Assembly: GCF_003268475.1 (NCBI RefSeq)
Contig: NZ_MCIF01000002.1
Coordinates: forward strand, 3,952,671-4,016,670
Source of the DNA: Thermogemmatispora tikiterensis
GTDB taxonomy: Bacteria; Chloroflexota; Ktedonobacteria; Ktedonobacterales; Ktedonobacteraceae
DNA length: 64,000 nt
Direction: 5' to 3'
This document shows, piece by piece, positions 54,373-62,819 of this stretch; positions within the stretch are counted from its first letter, which is position 1; every line of letters starts with the position of its first letter. A program made the translations under genes and the position numbers. The notes beneath the pieces were generated by a model, which saw nothing but the letters and a program-made list of their open reading frames with translations, searched no databases and was not told the origin of the DNA.

Positions 54373-55230
54373 ATGAGCAATGAGCGAGACAGCGCACCAG
54401 ACGATGCCTTAGAGGCTGAAGAGCGCAGCAGGCTCCAGGAAAGACAGAAGACCGAAAGAAGTGACAGCCTCACGCTTAGAGATCTTCCCCTCGCGCGCAT
54501 TGCCCACGAACTGCGGGCTCCCTTGAACCGTATCAGTGGCTTTCTCGATCTACTCCTCGCGGGAGAGGAGGCCGCTGGGGCCGTGATCCCCGCCAGCTCC
54601 GAGCTATCCCTGCAGTCCCGCGACTACCTCCAGCGCGCACGGGTCAGTAGTGAGCAGCTCTATCTGTTGCTGGAGAACCTCCTCTGTTGGCTGAGGGCGA
54701 TGAGCGGACAGTTGCGTCTGAGCAGCGATGTTATCGCTGTAGAAGAGCTGGTAGAGAGCGCTGTGGAAGAGCTGGAATACACGGCGCGGTTGCGTCAGTT
54801 GCGGATCGAAACGCGCTTTGCCCGGGAGCTGCTGGTGCCCTACCAGAGGATACGGAGCGACAGCCAGCGCGCGCGCCAGATACTGCGCAACGTCCTGGCC
54901 AATGCCTGTACCTATACCCCCATCGGAGGGCGAATTACCATAGAGGCGGCAGTCGCCTCGCTGCCCTCTGGTCTGCCGGGTCTGGCCCTCAGCATTGGGG
55001 ATAATGGCGTGGGCATCCAGCCCGAAGTTTTGCCACACATCTTCGAGCCATTTTATCGAGCGGAGCCGCCGACTGGCAGCGACCAGCTTCTGGAGAGCAG
55101 CGGCAGCGGGCTGGGGCTGGGACTAAGCGTCGCGCACCTTCTGGTCGAACGGCTCGGCGGGACGATCGCGGTGCAGTCTGCACCTGGGGTTGGCACCACT
55201 GTCAGCCTCACCTTACCCACGCTGACATGA
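54373..55230 (+). CDS. Soluble histidine kinase without sensor domain
   Basis: 285 residues, no membrane segment. The first 40 residues are charged. The DHp domain has His in RIAHELRAPLNRISG (about 44-58). The ATPase domain has the N-box LRNVLANACTYTP (about 173-185), G1 IGDNGVGIQPE (about 210) and G2 SGSGLGLGLSVAHLL (about 245). No PAS, GAF or other input domain is present. It follows the two-component pair on the same strand after 124 bases and may serve as an accessory or cross-talking kinase. It resembles the HK cores that take input from a partner protein. Confidence 0.9.
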   Translation: MSNERDSAPDDALEAEERSRLQERQKTERSDSLTLRDLPLARIAHELRAPLNRISGFLDLLLAGEEAAGAVIPASSELSLQSRDYLQRARVSSEQLYLLLENLLCWLRAMSGQLRLSSDVIAVEELVESAVEELEYTARLRQLRIETRFARELLVPYQRIRSDSQRARQILRNVLANACTYTPIGGRITIEAAVASLPSGLPGLALSIGDNGVGIQPEVLPHIFEPFYRAEPPTGSDQLLESSGSGLGLGLSVAHLLVERLGGTIAVQSAPGVGTTVSLTLPTLT

Positions 55231-55454
55231 AAAAGTACAGTCATGCAGCCCTTGACTCAGGTTGGTAAAGCGTGCTATCCTGATTCTAACCTGTATCAGG
55301 CTCCTCTCCTTCGCCCCGGGGTCAGATCAGTGCTGAGGCAGCGCGCTGGAGGAGGTGCAAGGGAGAGAAAAAGCAGGGGAAGGAATGCCAGTGCAGGTTA
55401 GCTCGGTTTGTCTAGTGTGCTTGCTTGTCTGTGAAACAGAGAAGGAGTTTAGCT

Positions 55455-55700
55455 TTGGGAATGCTACGGGTAATGTCCCGTCGCGGCGATGATCGGATCT
55501 CCTGGGATCTGCGGAAGGTTGAAGCCAGCGATCCCGAAGCTCTGGCCGCTGTGCGCGAGGCCGAACGTATCTTTCGCGAGGAGCGTATGCGTGGTGCCAC
55601 GGCCTTTAAGGTCGAGCCAGGCAAGCCAGCGCAGCGCATCGATGAGTTTGATCGAACAGCCGAGCAGATCGTGATGGTGCCGCGCGTCGTAGGAGGCTGA
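55455..55700 (+). CDS. Small protein of unknown function
   Basis: 81 residues, basic start then acidic, no membrane segment. Visible blocks are LRVMSRRGDDRISWDLRK, then an Ala/Glu/Arg-rich helix (AAVREAERIFREERM) and a strand-rich end (ATAFKVEPGKPAQRIDEFD). TTG 55455 was chosen because AAGGAG lies seven bases upstream; the ATG at 55461 is 13 bases away. It is followed after 31 bases by another unknown gene, so the two are likely co-transcribed. The composition suggests a cytoplasmic partner protein, but I recognise no family. Confidence 0.7.
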   Translation: MGMLRVMSRRGDDRISWDLRKVEASDPEALAAVREAERIFREERMRGATAFKVEPGKPAQRIDEFDRTAEQIVMVPRVVGG

Positions 55701-55731
55701 CCGGCGCAACCGGCGAGGAGCGTAAGCAGCT

Positions 55732-56184
55732 ATGTTAGAAACTCTGACGCTCTTCCTGGGTATCTGGCTGCTCTTTTTGCTGCTGGCCATCTATTATCTC
55801 TCCCGATCGCTCGAAGGGAACAGCGTCGGGCCACGTCTCTCGCGCAATGAACGCCTCTCTGCCGAGAGCCGTGCTAAGGCGCTGCTGCGCGAGATGTTGA
55901 CGGAGAGCCAGTATCAGCAGCTGATCAAGTACGGATACCTGGAGGTGGCTAGCCCCTCGATCAGTCATCGTATCTACCGCATTCCTGGCTCCGGTGGCCT
56001 GGTCAAGGTCTATGAACGTGGCTGCCCCATCATGGAGCTGTGCCTGCAGCCCGCCGAGCCTTTGCCCGACGGCGATGTGGTGGTCATGCACAAGCTGATG
56101 ATCGAGGGAAACGAAGAGGAATATCTCAAAAAAGCCAACCACTTCGCTCCCGGGATCATCTCCTTGCGCTGTCAGCACCTCTGA
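55732..56184 (+). CDS. Small membrane-anchored protein of unknown function
   Basis: 150 residues. One N-terminal membrane helix (about 5-25, LFLGIWLLFLLLAIYYL) is followed by a soluble cytoplasmic or extracytoplasmic domain rich in charged residues. The domain has a helical part (AKALLREMLTESQYQQLIKYG) and a beta-rich part (HRIYRIPGSGGLVKVYERG; DGDVVVMHKLMIEGNEEEY). GAGGAG lies nine bases before the ATG. It probably forms a unit with the preceding small gene. No family recognised. Confidence 0.72.
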   Translation: MLETLTLFLGIWLLFLLLAIYYLSRSLEGNSVGPRLSRNERLSAESRAKALLREMLTESQYQQLIKYGYLEVASPSISHRIYRIPGSGGLVKVYERGCPIMELCLQPAEPLPDGDVVVMHKLMIEGNEEEYLKKANHFAPGIISLRCQHL

Positions 56185-56684
56185 GGCATCTTTGTTACAA
56201 TACCTGCCCATGATATAGCTCTCTGCTGCGTGCAGGTGGGTCAACCTGGCCGAGCGCTGGCGAAAGCAGACAAAAGCAGACAGTCTCCCTGGCTGAAAAA
56301 GCAGGCTGCATGACCGCTTGCTCGCTGTCCTCCCCGGCGCTTCGCCCTGGCCCCCTGCTCGTGGCCTGAGCAGGTCCCACTTTCCGCTATCTTCCCTTTC
56401 CCCTCTCCCCCAGTGCCTTCCGCTAGCCCACATAACTGGGCCTCATGGACAAAGCTCCTGCTTTTCTCCCTGCTTGTTAATCTCTCCCCGGTATAGACGT
56501 ACTTCTTCCTAGAGGGGGTATATGTCCGTTCTGAACACGTGCGACAGGCAGTGTGTTCAGTGTGCCTAATTGGATGTAGAAAGGGAGGCTCTTTATAAGA
56601 AGAGAGTAACGGTCAGCGTTGGCTCTTTTGTCAATTCGTGCCCAACCATCATGTCGTCGGGCAAGGAAGGCAGGTACACGAACA
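56185..56684. other. Intergenic region before the kinase cluster
   Basis: 500 bases with no supported gene; pyrimidine-rich on the plus strand between 56330 and 56480. The last 170 bases are AT-richer and should hold the promoter of the first kinase. Confidence 0.4.
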
Positions 56685-59480
56685 ATGCAATGTCCTCACT
56701 GCGGGGCAATGACTCGCCCTGGGGCCGGCTTCTGTGCCCACTGTTTTAGTCCTCTGCCAAGAGAAGCCGCCACCGATCTGGCCAGCGCCGTTGCGGGTCC
56801 CCTGGCGCCAGGCAGTTTCCTTTACGGCGGGCGCTATTACGTCTCTCGCGTGCTCGGTTGGGGTGGGGCAGGCGCTGCAGTGCTGGCTACCGATCAGCAG
56901 CACAGCGGTAGACGAGTGGTCATCAAAGAGCTGCTCTCTGAAGCCACTGACCCCTGGCATCGCGAGCAAGATCTCAAGCAGCTCAGGCTTGAATCCTCAC
57001 TTCTAGCGCGACTCGATCATCCGTTCCTCCCAAAAGTACTTGATCATTTTGTGGAGGGAGAGCGCTATTTTCTCGTCCACGAATACGTGGAAGGAGAACA
57101 CGCGGAGAAGCGGCTTGCCCAGTCTTCCTGGCCGCTCTCTGAGCGCGATGTGCTCATTTATGCCTCTGAGCTTCTCGATTTGCTGGATTATCTTGAGAAT
57201 AACGTGCCTTCTATTTTTCATGGGGACATCAAGCCAACCAACCTTGTCATTGGCCAGCAGGATGGCGACATCCATCTGGTCAACCTGATACCCCCCACGG
57301 CGCAGCGGGCCCGTAACCGGCTGCGTCAGCGCCCGACCATCCTGGGAACGCCAGGTTATGCGGCGCCCGAACAATATCAAGGCCAGGCTGACCATCGCTC
57401 CGATCTCTATGCCCTGGCCGCTACCCTCCATCAGCTCTTGACTGGCCGGGACCCTCGCCAGCAACCTCCTTTTAGCTATCCTCCTGTCCGGACCCTTAAT
57501 CCCGGTGTTTCCCCCGAGACTGAGCGTGTGCTGATGCAGGCTCTGCAACGTGATCCCAGCCAGCGCTACCAGCATGCCGCGCTGATGAAGCGTGAGATCG
57601 ACGCTGTTTTGCTGCGCCACTTCGGCGTGCCATTTAGCCCTCCCGCTCCCGGCCTGGTGGCTGGGCAGAGTACCCCTCTCCCGTTGATGGGGAGCGCTGT
57701 GACTGTGACCCCTTCAGGATGGCTTAGCCAGCCCCAGACCCCTCCTCCGGCCTCCCCTGTGCAGGCAGAAAGCCAGCAACAGTCGTTGCTACCGCCGCCT
57801 GCGCAGAGCGTATCGTCTGGAGCGCCTGGGTCGCAGCCTCTTAAATCCCAGCCGCTGCTTTCCAGGCCGCTCAGCCTTGGCAGCAGAAGAGTCCCTCTAT
57901 TACATCTCCTTGTTGCCATCGGGCTACTGGTGATCATCCTGGGAGCAACCGTCTTGCTGGCGCTGCCCCATGCGGTGAGCCAGAACGGATCAACTGCCGC
58001 CACACGTCCCGGGGCTTCTCCCTCTCCGCCGGTGGCGCCTTCGCCGCCGCCTTTGAAGAACGGCCTTGGTGGCTATACAGTGGTCGATCCTGCGACGGGG
58101 CAGAAAGACTACATTGGTATCAGCGACGGCAGAGCCGCCTTTGATACGAACCGTCCCGATGGCAAGCTGAAGCAGCAGGCTGCTCAGCACCTGCAGAGCG
58201 GCGATGTCGGTGGGGCCGCTGCCCTCTGGCAGTCGGCTCTGAGCGTCGATGAGAATGACGCTGAGGCTCTTATTTATCTAGAGGATCAGCGGGTGCTCTC
58301 CTCGGGCAGCCCCTATATCACCCTGATCGTTGCCACCATGCTCAGCGGACCTGATCCCGCAGCTGTGGGAGCCGGGCGAGGCGATTTGCAGGGGGCCTAT
58401 CTGGCTCAGAAGGAGTACAACAGCAGTGGAAAGCTCGGGGGTGGCTTGCAGGTGCGCCTGCTGATTGCCAACTCAGGCGGAAACAGCCTCTTTGCCACTA
58501 CGGTAGCGCAGCAGATTGTCCAGGCGGCGCAGGCCGATAAAACGATTGTCGGCGTCATGGGCTGGCCCTACAGCTCGCGTGCCCTCAATGCCCTGCCCAT
58601 TCTGGCGCAGGCCCATCTGCCGATGGTCTCAGAGACGGCTTCAAGCGATCTGCTGACGGGCCGCTCGCCGTATTTTTTCCGCGTCTGCCCCTCTGATCAG
58701 CAGCAAGGACTGATCGGAGCCGATTACAGCTATCAGCGTCTGCAGGCGAGACGGGTGGCCCTCTTCTTCGATCCTGCCGATGCCTACAGCCAGAGCCTGG
58801 CTACTGCCTTCAGCACTCGCTACAGCAGCGATGGTGGCAGCATTGTCGTCCGCGAGCAGTATACGGTCGGCAAGCCAGCGACCCTGCCGGCCCTGTTACA
58901 GGATGCCCTGACTCATCAGCCCGACCTGATCTACTTTGCCGGCTTCTCAGCTGACATTGCCCCCTTGCTCAGCAAGCTGCCGACCTCTGGTCCCTTTGCC
59001 CACCTGCAGGTTATGGGAGGCGACGGCCTCTATTTGCTTCAGGGTTACCCGAGCAATGCCCGCGCCGGTTTCCTGCGACTCCACTTCACGGCTTTCGCCT
59101 ATCCTGACGAATGGGGCTATCTAGGGCAACCCCAGCCGGCCTTCTTTGCAGCCTATGCCCAGGCTTTCAACGCCAGTGGGCAGCACAGCGGCTATGGCTA
59201 TACCCGGCCCTTCACAGACAGCATCCTGGCCTATGATGCAACGCTGGCGCTCCTGGAAGCCAGCAGACTGCTGATCAGCGGCGGCAAGACCACGTTCACT
59301 GGCCAGGACCTGCAGCGGGCGCTGGCGCAGCTCAATGGTCCGCGCAGCATTCAGGGTATCAGCGGCTCCATTGCCTTCGGTAGCGATGGTAATCCCCAAA
59401 ACAAAGCGGTGGTAGTGCTGATGGTTGATAATGTCGGCCATATTAAGCTGGAGTCCATTCAGGGCCACTTCCTGAAGTGA
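56685..59480 (+). CDS. Zinc-ribbon kinase-like receptor with LivK-type sensor; DFG Asp lost
   Basis: 931 residues. A zinc ribbon (CPHCG ... CAHC, 3-20) is followed by a kinase domain (about 48-315): Gly loop GWGGAG, ATP lysine K81, alphaC Glu103, catalytic HGDIKPTN (179-186) and APEQY (228-232). Where DFG should be (199-201) it reads VNL, so the Mg-binding Asp is Asn. A Pro/Ser/Gln-rich linker leads to one membrane helix (about 403-428). Outside follows a TPR-like turn and a periplasmic-binding domain of the LivK/Peripla_BP_6 type (about 545-925: GAYLAQKEYNSSG; YFFRVCPSDQQQG). ATG 56685 gives the zinc-ribbon start shared with its paralogues. It may bind a ligand outside and act as a pseudokinase partner of the next gene's kinase. 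Confidence 0.87.
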   Translation: MQCPHCGAMTRPGAGFCAHCFSPLPREAATDLASAVAGPLAPGSFLYGGRYYVSRVLGWGGAGAAVLATDQQHSGRRVVIKELLSEATDPWHREQDLKQLRLESSLLARLDHPFLPKVLDHFVEGERYFLVHEYVEGEHAEKRLAQSSWPLSERDVLIYASELLDLLDYLENNVPSIFHGDIKPTNLVIGQQDGDIHLVNLIPPTAQRARNRLRQRPTILGTPGYAAPEQYQGQADHRSDLYALAATLHQLLTGRDPRQQPPFSYPPVRTLNPGVSPETERVLMQALQRDPSQRYQHAALMKREIDAVLLRHFGVPFSPPAPGLVAGQSTPLPLMGSAVTVTPSGWLSQPQTPPPASPVQAESQQQSLLPPPAQSVSSGAPGSQPLKSQPLLSRPLSLGSRRVPLLHLLVAIGLLVIILGATVLLALPHAVSQNGSTAATRPGASPSPPVAPSPPPLKNGLGGYTVVDPATGQKDYIGISDGRAAFDTNRPDGKLKQQAAQHLQSGDVGGAAALWQSALSVDENDAEALIYLEDQRVLSSGSPYITLIVATMLSGPDPAAVGAGRGDLQGAYLAQKEYNSSGKLGGGLQVRLLIANSGGNSLFATTVAQQIVQAAQADKTIVGVMGWPYSSRALNALPILAQAHLPMVSETASSDLLTGRSPYFFRVCPSDQQQGLIGADYSYQRLQARRVALFFDPADAYSQSLATAFSTRYSSDGGSIVVREQYTVGKPATLPALLQDALTHQPDLIYFAGFSADIAPLLSKLPTSGPFAHLQVMGGDGLYLLQGYPSNARAGFLRLHFTAFAYPDEWGYLGQPQPAFFAAYAQAFNASGQHSGYGYTRPFTDSILAYDATLALLEASRLLISGGKTTFTGQDLQRALAQLNGPRSIQGISGSIAFGSDGNPQNKAVVVLMVDNVGHIKLESIQGHFLK

Positions 59481-60003
59481 AGAAGAGAGGCCCCGCCTCT
59501 GAAGGCCGCGGTGGTGGCGGCGCTGGTCTGGATGGTGAGATACGATCCTCAGAGAGCGGCTCTGCGACATGAGACGCACGTCAATCGTTTCTGTATGTAG
59601 AGCCGCTCAACCCGGCCCCCGGCTTGCTGGCGCTGGCAGGTGACCTCATCTGCATTGCATCCTTTAACTTTCGCCCTCAGTATGCGTATTCTATCTATTA
59701 GAGAGAACATCTCTGGTTGTAGCGCTGGGCATCAGCTGACTGGTAAGCAGAGACGGCTAGTTGCTTGCCTGCTTGCTTAATCTGGACAAACCTTCTCTCG
59801 TGTGCGCCCGCGCTCCTGACCGATTTTTGCTCTCCCTCAGTTCTGCCGGGGAAAGAGAGATGGCAACCTGATGGACCGCTGACCAGGGTTGCTGAAGCAA
59901 GTTGCTGGAAGACCAGGTGGTCAGTCTAGCGGCGCGGGCAGCAGCAGCGATTGATTCGGATGAACAGGCTTTGCCATTGGGCAGAGGAGACAGGCGCGAA
60001 GCT
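59481..60003. other. Intergenic region between two kinase paralogues
   Basis: No gene supported. Ten-base perfect arms GAGCGGCTCT (59554-59563) and AGAGCCGCTC (59599-59608) could fold around a 35-base loop. A TTGC/CTTG tandem lies at 59761-59780. Confidence 0.45.
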
Positions 60004-62757
60004 ATGGAATGTCCTCATTGCGGCGCAATCAATCGCCCCGAGGCGCGCTTTTGCAGCTCTTGTGGCCGTCCCGTGCTCGCTGGAAACAGCTCTCCCGCCA
60101 GCAGCCAGACTGCTTCTGGCCCTTTGAGGCCGGGTACGCGCCTTCAGGGCGGGCGCTATGAGATCATCCGCCTCCTTGGACGAGAGGGGAACGGAGTTGC
60201 TCTTCTCGCTGTCGACCACCGTCTCGGCGGCAAACAGGTTGTCATCAAAGAGCTGCTCTCTGAAGCGAGCGATCCACAGCAACGCCAGGAGGAGATCAGG
60301 CAATTCAAGCGCGAGGTAGCGCTGCTAGCCCACCTGGATCATCCGCTGATTCCCGCGGTGACCGATCACTTCCAGGAGGGCGAGCGCTACTTTATGGTCG
60401 AGGAATATATCGAGGGCCAGAGCCTGGAAGAGCTGCTACGGCGCCGCCAGGGTCCTCTGAGCGAGCGGGAAGCCCTCATCTATGCCATCGACATCATCGA
60501 TGTTTTGATATATCTGGAATTACAGACGCCGCCGGTAGTCCATCGTGACATCAAGCCGGCCAATATCGTGATCAGTGCCAGCGATGGGCATGCCTATCTG
60601 GTGGACTTTAGCGTTGCCCGCGCCGGGGTGGTGCGCAACGCTCTGCGCAGACAGACAAGCGCGCTTGGTACCCCTGGTTATGCCGCGCCGGAGCAGTACC
60701 AGGGGGAGGCCGACCCGCGCTCCGATCTCTACGCGCTTGCCGCCACCCTGCATCATGTTCTGACCGGGCGCGACCCGCGTAACTATCCGCCCTTCAGCTA
60801 CCCATTGGCGCGTAGCCTGAATCCGCAGCTCTCGCCCGAAGTTGAGCGTATTTTGCACTATGCCCTGCAACCGGAGCCAGATCAGCGCTACCAGAGCGCC
60901 CTCGCCATGAAGCGCGATATTGAGGCCCTGCTCTTCCAGCGCTTCGGCTACACGGCGGGAGCCAGCGCTGTCAAGCCAGAGGAGCCAACGCAGGCCACTG
61001 GGGTCATCGCAGCTCAGATGAAGGCGGCGACGGGCACACTGCCCCACGGCTGGTCTGTTCCAGCCTCCGCGGCTGTCTCTGTTCCCCTTAGCAGCGCGAG
61101 TGGCGGCAGTCCTTTCACTACCCCGTACCCGCTGGCTTCCGTGGGCAGGGGACGGCGCCCTTTCCCGCTGAGGGTGCTCTATCTGGCCCTGCTGCTGCTG
61201 GTCATCGCGCTAGTCATTACGGGCAGCCTCCTGGTCTTCCTGGTGCCGCGCCTGGTCAGCCGCAGTGGTCCGGCAAGCTCTCTGGCTCAGGGCAGGACGA
61301 TCACCCCGCCGCCGACTCTCAAGAAGGGCCTTGGGGCCTACAGCGTAGTGAATCCCGATACAGGCCAGAAAGACTATATTGGCCTCAGCGATGGCAGCGT
61401 GGCCTTTGACGTCGCGCGTCCCGATGGAGATCTCAAGCAGCAGGCCGCCAGGCGTCTGCAGCAGGGTGACATCAGCGGGGCCGAAGCCCTCTGGCAGTCG
61501 GCTCTTGATATCGATAGTAACGATGCTGAAGCCCTCATCTATCTTGAAGACCAGCGCGTGCTGGCCTCTGGCAATCCCTACATCACCCTGGTCGTGGCAA
61601 CCATTCTGACCGGAAGCGACAGTGGGGCCATAGGGACAGGGCGCGACAACCTCCAGGGGGCCTACATCGCCCAGAAGGAGTACAACAGTGGCTATAAGCT
61701 TGGCTCGGGGGTCCTGGTGCGCCTGCTGATCGCCAACTCCGGGGGGAGCAGTCTCTTTACCGCCGCCATTGCCCAGCAGATTGTTCAGGCGGCCAGGGAA
61801 GATAAAACCATTGTCGGCGTCATGGGCTGGCCCTACAGCTCGCGCGTCTTACCTGCGCTGCCCATCCTGAGCCAGGCGCAGCTACCGATGGTCTCGCCCA
61901 GCGCCTCCAGCGATCAGCTCAGCGGTAAATCGGCGTACTTTTTCCGCGTTTGCCCCTCGGATCAGCGGCAGGGGGCCGTTGGGGCTGACTATGCCTATCA
62001 GCACCTGCGAGCCAGGCGCGTCGCGCTCTTCCTCGACCCGCTAGATCCATATAGCCAGAGTCTGGCGGCAGCTTTCAGCCAGCGTTACACCGCCGATGGA
62101 GGAACCATCGTTGTTCAGGAGCGCTACCGCGTCGGAAAGCCGTCGACCCTGCCGGCACTACTACAAGATGCTCTGCTCCGCGGACCCGATTTGCTCTACT
62201 TCTCCGGCTACGCCAGCGATGTGGCCACCCTGCTCACCAATTTGCCGACAGGTGGCCCTCTGGCCAGACTGCAGGTCATGGGGGGCGATGCGCTCTATCA
62301 ACTGCAAGGCTACCCGAGCAGCGCGCGCGCCGGGTTCTTGCGTCTCCACTTCACGGCCTTCGCCTATCCCGATGAGTGGAGCTATCTCTCCCTACCCCAG
62401 CCGGCCTTCTTTACGGTCTACCCGCAGACCTTTAATGCCAACAGCCGCCACGTCGGCTATGGCTACACGCGCCCGGATAACGATGCCATCCTCTCCTACG
62501 ATGCCACGCTGGTACTGCTGGAGGCCAGTCGGCAGGTGCTCAGCAGCGGCAAGGGCGAGGGAAAGGCCACTTTGAGCGGTGCAGAGCTGCGGCAGGCCCT
62601 GGCCGAACTCAAGGGAAACCAGGCAGTGCAGGGGATCAGCGGTGTCATCTCCTTCGGATCGGATGGGAACCCTGACAACAAGGCCGTCGTGGTGCTCATG
62701 GTCGATAACGTCGGCCATATTAAACTAGAATCGGTTCAAGGCCGCTTTCTCAAATAG
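60004..62757 (+). CDS. Zinc-ribbon Ser/Thr kinase receptor with LivK-type sensor
   Basis: 917 residues, a paralogue of the preceding gene in every part. Zinc ribbon CPHCG ... CSSC (3-20). Kinase domain (about 50-315) with K82 in VVIKELL, HRDIKPAN (180-187), DFS in place of DFG (201-203, Mg-binding Asp kept) and APEQY (229-233), so it should be active. Linker, one membrane helix (about 390-414), then the extracytoplasmic LivK-like domain (about 530-910). The sensor halves of the two paralogues are clearly closer to each other than the linkers are. The ATG at 60004 fits the paralogue start; a 34-codon upstream extension was dropped. It probably reports a small extracellular metabolite by phosphorylating cytosolic targets. 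Confidence 0.9.
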   Translation: MECPHCGAINRPEARFCSSCGRPVLAGNSSPASSQTASGPLRPGTRLQGGRYEIIRLLGREGNGVALLAVDHRLGGKQVVIKELLSEASDPQQRQEEIRQFKREVALLAHLDHPLIPAVTDHFQEGERYFMVEEYIEGQSLEELLRRRQGPLSEREALIYAIDIIDVLIYLELQTPPVVHRDIKPANIVISASDGHAYLVDFSVARAGVVRNALRRQTSALGTPGYAAPEQYQGEADPRSDLYALAATLHHVLTGRDPRNYPPFSYPLARSLNPQLSPEVERILHYALQPEPDQRYQSALAMKRDIEALLFQRFGYTAGASAVKPEEPTQATGVIAAQMKAATGTLPHGWSVPASAAVSVPLSSASGGSPFTTPYPLASVGRGRRPFPLRVLYLALLLLVIALVITGSLLVFLVPRLVSRSGPASSLAQGRTITPPPTLKKGLGAYSVVNPDTGQKDYIGLSDGSVAFDVARPDGDLKQQAARRLQQGDISGAEALWQSALDIDSNDAEALIYLEDQRVLASGNPYITLVVATILTGSDSGAIGTGRDNLQGAYIAQKEYNSGYKLGSGVLVRLLIANSGGSSLFTAAIAQQIVQAAREDKTIVGVMGWPYSSRVLPALPILSQAQLPMVSPSASSDQLSGKSAYFFRVCPSDQRQGAVGADYAYQHLRARRVALFLDPLDPYSQSLAAAFSQRYTADGGTIVVQERYRVGKPSTLPALLQDALLRGPDLLYFSGYASDVATLLTNLPTGGPLARLQVMGGDALYQLQGYPSSARAGFLRLHFTAFAYPDEWSYLSLPQPAFFTVYPQTFNANSRHVGYGYTRPDNDAILSYDATLVLLEASRQVLSSGKGEGKATLSGAELRQALAELKGNQAVQGISGVISFGSDGNPDNKAVVVLMVDNVGHIKLESVQGRFLK

Positions 62758-62819
62758 CGGGCGGCTTGCCTGGCAAGAAGCTAGCAAGGCGAAGTTTGTG
62801 TATATAAGGTAGGCTGAGC

